DNA of 64,000 nt from NCBI RefSeq assembly GCF_002929825.1, contig NZ_PJJN01000036.1, positions 62,001 to 126,000 on the forward strand. Reading direction: 5' to 3'. This DNA comes from Cryobacterium sp. Y29 (GTDB lineage: Bacteria > Actinomycetota > Actinomycetes > Actinomycetales > Microbacteriaceae). Numbering within the stretch: the first letter of the stretch is position 1; every line of letters begins with the position of its first letter. Positions 17,295-26,448 of the stretch are shown here, piece after piece. The notes under the pieces are model-generated. The model made no database searches and was not told where the DNA came from. It saw only the letters and a list, made by a program, of their open reading frames with translations. A program made the position numbers and the translations under genes.

Positions 17295-17371
17295 GTGACC
17301 AGCCTAGGGCCGCACCCGGGCTGAGCCGCGACCTGGGACTGGACTCATTCAGATCGCGCAGCATGCGCTTC

Positions 17372-17438
17372 GGGCCCACCTTATGAACACGGGCCCACTT
17401 TATAAACTGGGCCCAGGGACGGGGCCCGGGCCCCGTCC
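17372..17438. repeat. Double-palindrome intergenic repeat, copy 2
   Basis: Begins with GGGCCCACCTTATGAACAC, then a near-perfect palindrome at 17391-17414 (one mismatch) centred on TTTATAAA, then a perfect GC palindrome at 17417-17438 (half-site GGACGGGGCCC). It lies 26 bases past the ffh stop and upstream of the LLM gene. Same orientation relative to a minus-strand 3' end as copies 1 and 3. Confidence 0.9.
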
Positions 17439-17464
17439 ACAGATAGGCGCGTGCACGGGGCGCG

Positions 17465-19054
17465 CTACCGGCCGAGCATTTTCTGCAACGCGGCCATTTC
17501 TTCTTCGGTGGGGCCGCCGGCCTTGCCCTTGCCGGGCTGGGCGCTGGAGCCGAGGCCAAAACCTGAGCCGGGGGCATCCGCTGAAGCAGCGTCACCGACG
17601 GGCTTGATCCCCGAGGCGATCGCTGCATTCTCGGCGGCACGTTTGGCGGGGTTGCCCGACTTTGACCCCTTCTTCTTCTGCGCCACCTTGGGCTTACCGC
17701 CGTAGCCGGCGCCGGGAATCGGTCCCATGCCGGGAATGTTGGGCATTCCGCCCTTGGCGACGGTCTTCATCATCTTGGCGGCCTGCTCGAAGCGCTGCAC
17801 GAGCTGGTTGACCTCGGTGACGCTCGACCCGGAGCCCCGGGCGATGCGCAGGCGGCGGGAGCCGTTGAGCAGCTTCGGAGTGGTGCGTTCGAGCTTGGTC
17901 ATCGACTGGATGATGGCCTCGGTGCGCACGATTTCACGCTCGTCGAAGTTCTCGAGCTGGGCCTTCATAGCGCCGGCGCCGGGCAACATGCTCATCATCT
18001 TCTTGATCGAGCCCATGTTGCGCAGTTGCTGCATCTGGCCGAGGAAGTCGTCGAGGGTGAAGGTGTCGGTCGCGAACTTCTCGGCGACCTTGCGGGCCTC
18101 GTCTTCGTCGAACGCGCCCTGCGCCTGCTCGATCAGGGTGAGGATGTCACCGAGGTCGAGGATGCGGCCGGCCATACGGTCGGGGTGGAACGGCTCGAAG
18201 TCGTCGAGTCCTTCACCGGTGGAGGCGAACATAATCGGGCGACCGGTGAGGCTCGCGACCGAGAGGGCCGCGCCACCGCGCGCGTCGCCGTCGAGCTTGG
18301 TGAGCACGACGCCGGTGAAGTCGACGCCGTCCTGGAACGCCTTCGCCGTTGCGACGGCGTCCTGGCCGATCATGGCATCGATGACGAAGAGCACCTCGTC
18401 GGGATCGATCGCCTTGCGGATGTTGGCGGCTTGTTTCATGAGCTCGGCATCGACGCCGAGCCGGCCAGCGGTGTCGACGATGACGACGTCGTGCACCTTC
18501 TGCAGGGCGTACTTCACGCCGTCGCGGGCAACCTTGACCGGGTCGCCGACGCCGTTACCGGGCTCAGGCGCGTACACGGCGACGCCGGCTTGTTTGGCGA
18601 CGACCTCGAGCTGAGTGACCGCGTTGGGGCGCTGCAGGTCGGCGGCCACCAGCAGAGGGGTGTGGCCGTCTTTGGCGAGCCACTTGGCGAGCTTGCCGGC
18701 GAGGGTGGTCTTACCGGCACCCTGCAGGCCGGCGAGCATGATGATGGTCGGCGGTTTCTTGGCGAATTCCAACCGACGCTGCTGGCCGCCGAGAATCGTG
18801 ATGAGTTCGTCGTTGACGATCTGCACGACCTGCTGGGCCGGGTTCAGCGCCTTGCTGACCTCGTCGCCTAATGCGCGCTCTCGAACCTTACCGGTGAAGT
18901 CCTTGACGACCTCGAGGGCGACGTCGGCGTCGAGCAGCGCGCGGCGAATCTCCCGAACGGTGCCGTCGACATCCGCTGCGCTGAGCTTGCCCTTGGTGCG
19001 GAGGTTTTTGAACGTCTCGGCAAGACGATCTGAGAGGTTTCCAAAAGTTGCCAT
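17465..19054 (-). CDS. ffh: Signal recognition particle protein Ffh (SRP54)
   Basis: Ffh binds 4.5S RNA and signal sequences on nascent chains and, with FtsY, directs ribosomes to the membrane. The 529-residue protein has the N domain (1-95), then the GTPase G domain with P-loop GLQGAGKTTLAGK (109-121), DTAGRLG and TKLDGDARGG. The Met-rich M domain follows (MQQLRNMGSIKKMMSMLPG and later), then a Gly/Lys-rich tail. Start ATG 19054. It lies next to a TetR gene, not rpsP as is common, because accessory genes intervene on both sides. Confidence 0.96.
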   Translation of the reverse strand: MATFGNLSDRLAETFKNLRTKGKLSAADVDGTVREIRRALLDADVALEVVKDFTGKVRERALGDEVSKALNPAQQVVQIVNDELITILGGQQRRLEFAKKPPTIIMLAGLQGAGKTTLAGKLAKWLAKDGHTPLLVAADLQRPNAVTQLEVVAKQAGVAVYAPEPGNGVGDPVKVARDGVKYALQKVHDVVIVDTAGRLGVDAELMKQAANIRKAIDPDEVLFVIDAMIGQDAVATAKAFQDGVDFTGVVLTKLDGDARGGAALSVASLTGRPIMFASTGEGLDDFEPFHPDRMAGRILDLGDILTLIEQAQGAFDEDEARKVAEKFATDTFTLDDFLGQMQQLRNMGSIKKMMSMLPGAGAMKAQLENFDEREIVRTEAIIQSMTKLERTTPKLLNGSRRLRIARGSGSSVTEVNQLVQRFEQAAKMMKTVAKGGMPNIPGMGPIPGAGYGGKPKVAQKKKGSKSGNPAKRAAENAAIASGIKPVGDAASADAPGSGFGLGSSAQPGKGKAGGPTEEEMAALQKMLGR

Positions 19055-19061
19055 AGTGGCG

Positions 19062-19661
19062 TCAGTTTATCGCAGGCGTTGCGCTCGGTGCGATCAGCCG
19101 TTCGACCGCACGGATGACGTTGGCGCGCCGGACTGCTACGGCCGCCGAGTCGAAACCGCCGCCGTGCGTCAGCATCCCGCCGGGCTCGTGCACCCAGGCC
19201 GAGGCGATACCGAAGACGAGCGTCATGAGCTGCGCCGGCTCCCACGATGTATCGACCCGGCCGGCGGCCTGGGCCAGACGGATGCGGCGCACCTGTTCGT
19301 CTCGGTAGCCCAGCATGACTTCCAGGGCCGGCAGCCAGGTACCATCGGTTTCGAGGCGCGCCCAATCGATCATGCGCAGATGGTCACCGTGGAGCATCGC
19401 GTGGTCGAATAGCGCTCCCGCGAAGGCCGGTACATCATTGTCAGTCAGCACAGCGTCACTCGAAAACTCCCGCAGATTTAACTCGAGAACCTCGAGGAAG
19501 AGTTGTTTCTTGTCGGAGTAGTACGCGTAGAGGCGTTCCTTGCTGGCCGACGCAGTCTTGGCGATGCGGTCGATGCGCGCACCAGCGAGGCCGTGAGCGG
19601 CGAATTCCGCGCGCGCAGCCTCGAGAATCCGGGTCTGTGGGTCTGCTCCGCCTCGTGTCAT
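19062..19661 (-). CDS. TetR-family transcriptional repressor
   Basis: A 199-residue TetR protein. The N-terminal helix-turn-helix domain spans about 8-55 (RILEAARAEFAAHGLAGARI, then SKERLYAYYSDKKQLFLEVL). The C-terminal ligand domain is variable. Start ATG 19661 was chosen because a perfect TATAAT box lies seven bases upstream, implying a leaderless message, and because the family N-terminus begins here. Divergent from the MFS transporter with a shared 16-bp palindromic operator, so it probably represses both genes until an efflux substrate binds it. Confidence 0.9.
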   Translation of the reverse strand: MTRGGADPQTRILEAARAEFAAHGLAGARIDRIAKTASASKERLYAYYSDKKQLFLEVLELNLREFSSDAVLTDNDVPAFAGALFDHAMLHGDHLRMIDWARLETDGTWLPALEVMLGYRDEQVRRIRLAQAAGRVDTSWEPAQLMTLVFGIASAWVHEPGGMLTHGGGFDSAAVAVRRANVIRAVERLIAPSATPAIN

Positions 19662-19668
19662 ACCGTTG

Positions 19669-19674
19669 ATTATA
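19669..19674 (-). promoter_or_regulatory. -10 box of tetR (TATAAT), leaderless
   Basis: On the minus strand TATAAT is followed by seven bases and then ATG 19661. Transcription should therefore start at about the A of the start codon. No ribosome-binding site is present. Confidence 0.6.
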
Positions 19675-19690
19675 ACCAATAATTTATAAA

Positions 19691-19706
19691 AACGAACTAG
19701 TTCGTT
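19691..19706. promoter_or_regulatory. Palindromic operator shared by tetR and the MFS gene
   Basis: Perfect 16-bp palindrome AACGAACTAGTTCGTT. It lies between the two -10 boxes and would cover the spacer of the MFS promoter and the upstream side of the tetR promoter, a typical autoregulatory TetR site. Confidence 0.75.
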
Positions 19707-19709
19707 CGG

Positions 19710-19715
19710 TATAGT
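19710..19715 (+). promoter_or_regulatory. -10 box of the MFS gene (TATAGT), leaderless
   Basis: TATAGT is followed by seven bases and ATG 19723, so the message is probably leaderless. The operator ends four bases upstream of this box. Confidence 0.6.
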
Positions 19716-19722
19716 GACCTTT

Positions 19723-21246
19723 ATGCCGAGCCCACGATTTCGCACCGATCCACCCAGTACCGCCTCGGCCTCGCTGGCCGCCGCGTCATCCGTTTCCACT
19801 CATCCGCCAGCGGCCCACCCTCGCCGCTGGTGGCTACTTGCCATTGTGGCGCTCGCCCAGCTCACCGTCGTGCTGGACGGCACCATTGTGAACATCGCGC
19901 TTCCCCAGGCGCAGATCGCGCTCGGCATGAGTGACGGCGACCGTACCTGGGTCGTCACTCTCTACTCGCTGGTGTTCGGCGCGCTGCTGCTGCTCGGCGG
20001 GCGCATCGCCGACTTCTGGGGCCGCAAACGCTCCTTCATCGTGGGCATGGCCGGGTTCGCCATCGCTTCGGCCATCGGCGGTGCCGCGCAAAACACCGGG
20101 GAGCTACTGGCTGCTCGTGGTCTGCAGGGGCTGTTCGCAGCCTTACTCGCTCCGGCCTCGCTCGCCCTACTCACCGTGAATTTTCCCGGCGGCAAGGACC
20201 GCATCAAGGCCTTTGCCCTCTACGGCGCAATCGCCGGCGGTGGCGCGGCCGTTGGCCTCATTCTCGGCGGCGTGCTCACCGAGTACGCGAGCTGGCGCTG
20301 GTGCCTGTTCGTGAACGTGCCGATCGCGATCGTCGCGATTGCGGCCGCCCTTCCGGTGATCCGAGAAAGTAAGGCGCACGGCAACACCCGGTATGACGTG
20401 CCGGGGGCCATTCTCGTGGCGTTCGGTCTCGGTTCCCTCGTCTTCGGCTTCGCACAGGCCGAGAATGGCTGGGGCAGCTGGCCCGTGCTCGTCTGCCTCC
20501 CGCTCGGACTGGTGCTGCTGGCACTGTTCGTGTTTGTGGAGAGCCGGTCCAATCATCCGCTTCTGCCGTTGCGCATTATCGTCGACAAGGTGCGCGGCGG
20601 AGCCTTTCTCACCGCTTTGCTTTCCGGCGCTGCGCTTCTTGGCGGACTGCTTTTTCTCACGCTCTATTTTCAGATCGTGCTGGGATACACCCCGATCCAG
20701 TCCGGTCTCGCTTCCCTCCCGATGACGGCGACGATCATGATCGGTGCGGGGGTGCTGTCAAAGTTTCTGGCCAGCACCGGCGTACGCATTCCAATGACTG
20801 TCGGCCCGATCGTCGGCGCAGCCGGCCTGCTCTGGCTGACCGGCATCACGGTGGGCGGAAACTATGCGCTGGAGGTGCTGCCCGGGCTCATTCTGCTCGG
20901 AGCCGGCCTCGCCCTGATCTTCGTGCCTCTTCAAAACGTGGCCCTGTCCGGAATTGCCGAACACGACGCCGGCGCGGCAAGCGCGGCCGTGACGGCCATG
21001 CAGCAGATCGGCGGCTCGCTCGGAACCGCGCTGTTCACCGCGCTCTATACGGCCGCCGTGAGTTCCTATCTGGTCGGCACGGTGCCCTCACCGGCCGCAC
21101 AGTTCGGCGCGCTCGTGAGCGGCTACCAGTCCGCGTTTCTGTGGGCGGCCATCATCATCTTCGCGGCGGCGCCCATTGCATTCTTCCTGGTACGCCCACG
21201 CAGGGAAGATCTGCTCGGCACGGAGCCCGCTGCGCACTTGGGGTAG
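19723..21246 (+). CDS. MFS efflux transporter, DHA2 (EmrB/QacA) family, 14 membrane segments
   Basis: A 507-residue proton-driven drug:H+ antiporter type carrier. It shows the DHA2 signatures: LDGTIVNIALPQAQIAL in segment 1, the GGRIADFWGRKR loop between segments 2 and 3, and an antiporter motif C-like GAIAGGGAAVGLILGGVL in segment 5. Fourteen hydrophobic segments can be counted. Start ATG 19723 is preferred (leaderless promoter); GTG 19714 is possible. Its divergent partner is the TetR gene, so expression is likely induced by the exported compound, whose identity is unknown. Confidence 0.92.
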   Translation: MPSPRFRTDPPSTASASLAAASSVSTHPPAAHPRRWWLLAIVALAQLTVVLDGTIVNIALPQAQIALGMSDGDRTWVVTLYSLVFGALLLLGGRIADFWGRKRSFIVGMAGFAIASAIGGAAQNTGELLAARGLQGLFAALLAPASLALLTVNFPGGKDRIKAFALYGAIAGGGAAVGLILGGVLTEYASWRWCLFVNVPIAIVAIAAALPVIRESKAHGNTRYDVPGAILVAFGLGSLVFGFAQAENGWGSWPVLVCLPLGLVLLALFVFVESRSNHPLLPLRIIVDKVRGGAFLTALLSGAALLGGLLFLTLYFQIVLGYTPIQSGLASLPMTATIMIGAGVLSKFLASTGVRIPMTVGPIVGAAGLLWLTGITVGGNYALEVLPGLILLGAGLALIFVPLQNVALSGIAEHDAGAASAAVTAMQQIGGSLGTALFTALYTAAVSSYLVGTVPSPAAQFGALVSGYQSAFLWAAIIIFAAAPIAFFLVRPRREDLLGTEPAAHLG

Positions 21247-21271
21247 CAGGGCAGGCGGCCCGCGCACGCTC

Positions 21272-21340
21272 GCGGCCCACCTTATGAACACGGGCCCAGT
21301 TTATAAACTGGGCCCGCGGACGGGGCCCGGGCCCCGTCCG
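21272..21340. repeat. Double-palindrome intergenic repeat, copy 3
   Basis: Begins GCGGCCCACCTTATGAACAC, then a perfect 26-bp palindrome at 21291-21316 (half-site CGGGCCCAGTTTA), then a perfect 24-bp palindrome at 21317-21340 (half-site CGGACGGGGCCC). It separates the convergent MFS and DUF2004-like genes and stops one base before the stop codon of the latter. Confidence 0.92.
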
Positions 21341-21341
21341 A

Positions 21342-21845
21342 TCAGCTGTCCAGGGCAACCAGGACCGTGTCGCCGTGCACGTCGATCGTCACGACGAGCA
21401 GGCCGTCGGTATCGTCGGGACTGATGGCGTATTCGAGCACCGCGAAGTGCGCCTCGCTGCCGGCGTGATGCGGGTGAAAACTGATGCGCTGCAGGCGCAG
21501 CGAGCGCAGAAAGTCAATCTGCTGGTCGCCGGAATCCCAGATGATGGCGTTTTCGATCGCCTCCTGGTCCATCTCGTCGAGCTGCTCACCGATGTACTGG
21601 CTCGTCACCGATACCTCGGCCGACAGATCAGCCACGAGGGATTCGCGCACCTGGGAGTCGAGGTCCTCCATCGAGCTGATCATCGCAGCAGCAATGTCGA
21701 GCGCCTCGGTGATCACCGAATCTTCATCGGGCGAACTGAGATCGATTTCGATGCTCTGGTCGCCGAGCTCAACGGAGTCCGACCAGTACACCTCTCCTTC
21801 GTCTTCGTCGCCGAGAATTCCGAAGAAATCGTGTTCAATGCTCAT
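21342..21845 (-). CDS. Small acidic protein, DUF2004-like
   Basis: A 167-residue, strongly acidic cytosolic protein starting MSIEHDFFGILGDEDEGEVYW. It has a central helical region (ALDIAAAMISSMEDLDSQVRESLVADL) and a C-terminal strand-rich part (HFAVLEYAISPDDTDGLLVVTIDVHGD). It looks like the DUF2004 family found across Microbacteriaceae; no function is known. It ends against repeat copy 3 and is followed upstream by ftsY with a 34-bp gap, possibly co-transcribed. Confidence 0.65.
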   Translation of the reverse strand: MSIEHDFFGILGDEDEGEVYWSDSVELGDQSIEIDLSSPDEDSVITEALDIAAAMISSMEDLDSQVRESLVADLSAEVSVTSQYIGEQLDEMDQEAIENAIIWDSGDQQIDFLRSLRLQRISFHPHHAGSEAHFAVLEYAISPDDTDGLLVVTIDVHGDTVLVALDS

Positions 21846-21879
21846 GCTGGCCTCACTGTCCCTTGAATGTATTGGTCAA

Positions 21880-22755
<876 letters not shown>

Positions 22756-22859
22756 GTGCTTAGCCTACGGGGACGTCGCCGCCTTCCGCGCGGCGAGGGA
22801 CGCGGGCAAGCCGCAGCATGCCAGCAGCCGACCGAACACTCGAACGGTTCCGCGCAACC

Positions 22860-22899
22860 TGTGTGACGCCGCGTGACAGTGTGTGACAGCGCATGACCA
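22860..22899. promoter_or_regulatory. Two tandem 20-bp GTGAC repeats upstream of sir, candidate regulator site
   Basis: Units 22860-22879 and 22880-22899 both read TGTGTGAC-NN-CGCRTGAC, so GTGAC/RTGAC half-sites recur every ten to twelve bases on one face. They lie about 95 bp upstream of the sir start and upstream of a TAGCGT box near 22931. They could bind the regulator of sulfate assimilation; this is inferred from position only. Confidence 0.4.
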
Positions 22900-22994
22900 G
22901 CTCACCGCGCCTCTGTTCGTGCGGCGCAGTAGCGTGAGAGTCGTTGCTCCGGTTCGTAAACCCCGGGGCGGCGCCGCAAACCGAGGGAGCCCAC

Positions 22995-24749
22995 GTGCCG
23001 AACGAATCCGAGACGGTGCACAGCGAAACGGCCGTGGCCGCGAACGCACCGGCTGCGACGAAGCTGCCCGCAGCTCGTCCGCCGCGGCCTTCAACCCGCC
23101 CGAACGGCCAGTGGAAGATAGACGGCACCGAACCGCTCAACGGCAACGAGGTCTGGAAGCAGATCGACAACGGCCTCGCTGTGCGTGGCCGCATCGAAGA
23201 AATCTATTCCAAGCAGGGGTTCGATTCCATTGACGGCACCGACCTGCACGGCCGTTTTCGCTGGTGGGGCCTCTACACGCAGCGCAAGCCCGGCATCGAC
23301 GGCGGCAGGACTGCCACCCTCGAGCCGGAAGAACTCGAAGACCGCTACTTCATGCTGCGGGTGCGCATCGACGGCGGCCAACTCACCACCGAACAGACCC
23401 GCGTGATCGGTGAGGTCTCCCGCGACTTCGGCCGCGACACGGCCGATATCACCGACCGCCAGAATATTCAGCTGCACTGGATCCAAATCGAGGACATGCC
23501 CGAAATCTGGCGCCGCCTCGAAGCCGTCGGCCTGGAAACCACCCAGGCCTGCGGAGACGTACCCCGCGTCTTCCTCGGCTCCCCCGTGGCCGGAATCGCT
23601 GCCGACGAACTCATCGACCCCACCGAGGCCATCGCCGAAATCGCCCGTAAGTACCTCGGCACCGACGAATTCGCCAACCTGCCCCGCAAGTTCAAGACGG
23701 CCATCACCGGCCACCCGAGCCAGGATGTCGTGCACGAGATCAACGACATCGGTCTCGTAGCCGTCGACCACCCCGAGCTCGGCATCGGCTATGACCTCTG
23801 GGTAGGCGGCGCCCTCAGCACCACCCCACGTTTCGCCGAACGGCTCGGTGCCTTCGTGGCCGAAGACCGAGTGTCCGAGGTGTGGCGCGGCGTCACCTCG
23901 ATCTTTCGGGACTACGGCTACCGCCGCCTCCGCGGCAAAGCACGCCTGAAGTTTCTACTCGCCGAATGGGGCACCGAGAAATTCCGTCGCATTCTCGAAG
24001 ACGAGTACCTCGGCTACCCCCTGCCAGACGGGCCCGCTGCGCCGCGCCCAAAGACGCAGGGTGACCACATCGGTGTGCACAAACAGAAAGACGGCCGCTT
24101 CTACATCGGTGTGGCCCCCTTCGTCGGCCGAGTCTCCGGCCAAACCCTCATCCGCCTCGCCGACCTGCTCGAAACCTACGGCTCGAGCAGGCTGCGCACG
24201 ACCCCGCACCAGAAGATCGTGGTGCTCGACGTGGCAGAGGAGCACGTGGAGCCGCTCATCGCGGCCCTCGACGAGATCGGGTTGTCGGCCCGCCCCAGTT
24301 TGTTCCGCCGCTCCACCGTCGCCTGCACCGGCATCGAATTCTGCAAACTCGCCATTGTCGAAACCAAGCAGACGGCAACGGATGCCATCCTCGAGCTCGA
24401 ACAACGCCTCGCCACCATCGAGGCCCCGCACCCGATCACCCTGCACGTCAACGGCTGCCCCAACTCCTGCGCCCGCATTCAGACGGCGGATATCGGGCTG
24501 AAAGGCCAGCTGCTGCCGGATGGCAACGGCGGTTCCACTCCGGGCTTCCAGGTGCACCTGGGCGGCGGTCTCGCCTCGGTCGATCGCGAAGAAGCCGGCC
24601 TCGGCCGTACCGTGCGTGGCCTCAAGGTAACCGCCGAGAACCTCACCGACTACGTCGAACGCCTCGTGCTGCGCTTTCTGGCCGCCCGCAGCGCCGACGA
24701 AACTTTTGCGCAGTGGGCACACCGCGCCGATGAAGAGGACCTCAAATGA
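22995..24749 (+). CDS. sir: Ferredoxin-dependent sulfite reductase (nitrite/sulfite reductase family)
   Basis: A 584-residue siroheme/[4Fe-4S] hemoprotein that reduces sulfite to sulfide with six electrons from ferredoxin. Cluster and siroheme ligands are Cys444 and Cys450 (ACTGIEFC) and Cys488 and Cys492 (GCPNSC). The ferrodoxin-like half domain repeats are visible as FRWWGLYTQRKPGIDGG and GVHKQKDGRFYIGVAPFVGR. Sulfite rather than nitrite is chosen as substrate because cysH, cysD and cysN follow in the same operon and nirBD already serves nitrite. Start GTG 22995 has GAGGGAG five bases upstream; the TTG at 22944 lacks support. Confidence 0.92.
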   Translation: MPNESETVHSETAVAANAPAATKLPAARPPRPSTRPNGQWKIDGTEPLNGNEVWKQIDNGLAVRGRIEEIYSKQGFDSIDGTDLHGRFRWWGLYTQRKPGIDGGRTATLEPEELEDRYFMLRVRIDGGQLTTEQTRVIGEVSRDFGRDTADITDRQNIQLHWIQIEDMPEIWRRLEAVGLETTQACGDVPRVFLGSPVAGIAADELIDPTEAIAEIARKYLGTDEFANLPRKFKTAITGHPSQDVVHEINDIGLVAVDHPELGIGYDLWVGGALSTTPRFAERLGAFVAEDRVSEVWRGVTSIFRDYGYRRLRGKARLKFLLAEWGTEKFRRILEDEYLGYPLPDGPAAPRPKTQGDHIGVHKQKDGRFYIGVAPFVGRVSGQTLIRLADLLETYGSSRLRTTPHQKIVVLDVAEEHVEPLIAALDEIGLSARPSLFRRSTVACTGIEFCKLAIVETKQTATDAILELEQRLATIEAPHPITLHVNGCPNSCARIQTADIGLKGQLLPDGNGGSTPGFQVHLGGGLASVDREEAGLGRTVRGLKVTAENLTDYVERLVLRFLAARSADETFAQWAHRADEEDLK

Positions 24750-25540
24750 GCGCTGTCAACCTGAACGCCAAGGATCGCCAGACCCCCGCTGCCACGTCTC
24801 CCGCCCGCGACCTGCCACCACGTCGATCGGGCGTCGAGCTTCAGGCTCTCGCCGAAGCTGGCTCCAGTGAGCTCGCAGCCGCCGCTGCCGCCAACAACCG
24901 TGAGGCCACCGCCGCCGAGGTCGTCGCCTGGGTCGCCCGCAATTTCGGCGTTGGCTCTGTCGCCGTCGCCTGCTCCATGGCCGACGCGGTGCTGCCCGAG
25001 ATCGTGTCGCAGCAACTGCCCGGCGTCGACGTGCTCTTTCTCGACACCGGGTATCACTTCGCCGAGACCTATGCGACCCGCGACGCGGTAGCTGCCGCCC
25101 TGCCGGTGACGATTGTCGACGTGCTGCCGCTGACGACGGTGCCGGAGCAGGATGCTCTGCACGGCGCCGAACTCTTTGCCCGCGACCCGAACGCCTGCTG
25201 CGCGATGCGCAAGGTCGAACCGCTACAGAGGTCGCTCAGCGGCTACGAGCTGTGGTTCACCGGTGTGCGCCGGGACGAAGCACCCACCCGCGCCGCCACG
25301 CCACTGGTGACCTGGGACGAACGCAACGGTTTGGTGAAGGTGAACCCGGTTGCCGCCTGGAGCTATGACGAGCTCATGGACTACGCCACCGAACACCAAG
25401 TTCCCGTGAACATATTGCTCTCCCAGGGCTATCCCTCCATTGGTTGCGCCCCGTGCACCCAGCCCGTCGCGGCTGGTGCTGACCCCCGTTCCGGCCGCTG
25501 GGCCACCCTCGAGAAGACAGAATGCGGGCTCCACCTATGA
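24746..25540 (+). CDS. cysH: Adenylylsulfate (APS) reductase, [4Fe-4S] type
   Basis: A 264-residue CysH-family enzyme reducing APS to sulfite and AMP with thioredoxin. The paired cysteines Cys151-Cys152 (NACCAMRKVEPL) and Cys234/Cys237 (GCAPC) bind a [4Fe-4S] cluster, which marks the APS-using rather than PAPS-using subgroup. This agrees with the absence of an APS kinase here. The reactive Cys is in the C-terminal ECGLHL. ATG 24746 overlaps the sir stop (ATGA), so the two are translationally coupled. Confidence 0.95.
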   Translation: MSAVNLNAKDRQTPAATSPARDLPPRRSGVELQALAEAGSSELAAAAAANNREATAAEVVAWVARNFGVGSVAVACSMADAVLPEIVSQQLPGVDVLFLDTGYHFAETYATRDAVAAALPVTIVDVLPLTTVPEQDALHGAELFARDPNACCAMRKVEPLQRSLSGYELWFTGVRRDEAPTRAATPLVTWDERNGLVKVNPVAAWSYDELMDYATEHQVPVNILLSQGYPSIGCAPCTQPVAAGADPRSGRWATLEKTECGLHL

Positions 25541-26448
25541 CGATCGCAACTTCACACCGCCTCTCCGAACTTGACGTGCTCGAGAGCGAAGCGATCCACA
25601 TTATTCGCGAGGTCGTCGCCGAGTTCGAACGCCCCGTCCTGCTGTTCAGCGGCGGCAAGGACTCCGTCGTGGTACTGCACCTCGCCGCGAAGGCGTTCTG
25701 GCCCGGCAAGATTCCGTTCTCGCTGCTGCATGTGGACACCGGCCACAACTTTCCCGAAGTGCTCGAGTTTCGCGACAAGACCGTCGCCGCGCACGGCGTA
25801 CGTCTGACCGTCGCCAAGGTCGAGGATTACATCGCCGACGGCCGCCTGGCGGAACGCGCCGATGGCACCCGCAACCCCCTGCAGACCCTCCCGCTGCTCG
25901 ACGCTATTGCAGCCGGTCGGCACGACGCGGTCTTCGGCGGCGCCCGTCGCGACGAAGACAAAGCGCGCGCGAAGGAGCGCATCCTCTCGCTACGCGATGA
26001 GTTCGGGCAGTGGGACCCGCGCAACCAACGCCCCGAACTGTGGAACCTCTACAACGGCCGCCACACCGTCGGCCAACACGTTCGCGCCTTCCCGATCAGC
26101 AACTGGACCGAACTCAACGTCTGGCGCTACATCGAACGCGAAAACATCGAACTGCCCCCGCTCTACTACGCCCATGAACGTGAGGTGTACCGCCGCGACG
26201 ACATGTGGCGTGCCGTTAGCCCGGTCAGCCCGGCACGAGCCGACGAGACCATCGAACTTCGCACCGTGCGCTACCGCACGGTGGGCGATATGAGCTGCAC
26301 CGGCGCGGTCGACTCAGCAGCGGTATCCGTCTCCGACGTCGTGCGCGAGGTGGGAGTGAGCACCATCACCGAACGCGGCGCGACCCGCGCCGACGACCGC
26401 ATCTCCGAGGCAGCCATGGAAGACCGCAAAAAGGAAGGATATTTCTAA
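25537..26448 (+). CDS. cysD: Sulfate adenylyltransferase subunit 2
   Basis: A 303-residue ATP sulfurylase catalytic subunit, which makes APS from sulfate and ATP together with CysN. The PP-loop motif is LLFSGGKDS, followed by HVDTGHNFPEVLEFRD, GGARRDEDKARAKER and the C-terminal DRISEAAMEDRKKEGYF, all typical. ATG 25537 overlaps the cysH stop (ATGA). Unusually, cysN does not follow directly: a substrate-binding protein gene comes first. Confidence 0.95.
   Translation: MTIATSHRLSELDVLESEAIHIIREVVAEFERPVLLFSGGKDSVVVLHLAAKAFWPGKIPFSLLHVDTGHNFPEVLEFRDKTVAAHGVRLTVAKVEDYIADGRLAERADGTRNPLQTLPLLDAIAAGRHDAVFGGARRDEDKARAKERILSLRDEFGQWDPRNQRPELWNLYNGRHTVGQHVRAFPISNWTELNVWRYIERENIELPPLYYAHEREVYRRDDMWRAVSPVSPARADETIELRTVRYRTVGDMSCTGAVDSAAVSVSDVVREVGVSTITERGATRADDRISEAAMEDRKKEGYF

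Noticed and set aside
22995..24749. Sir gene as a ferredoxin nitrite reductase (nirA)
   Set aside because: Siroheme motifs alone cannot separate the two, but the operon with cysH, cysD and cysN, and the presence of nirBD for nitrite, favour sulfite.
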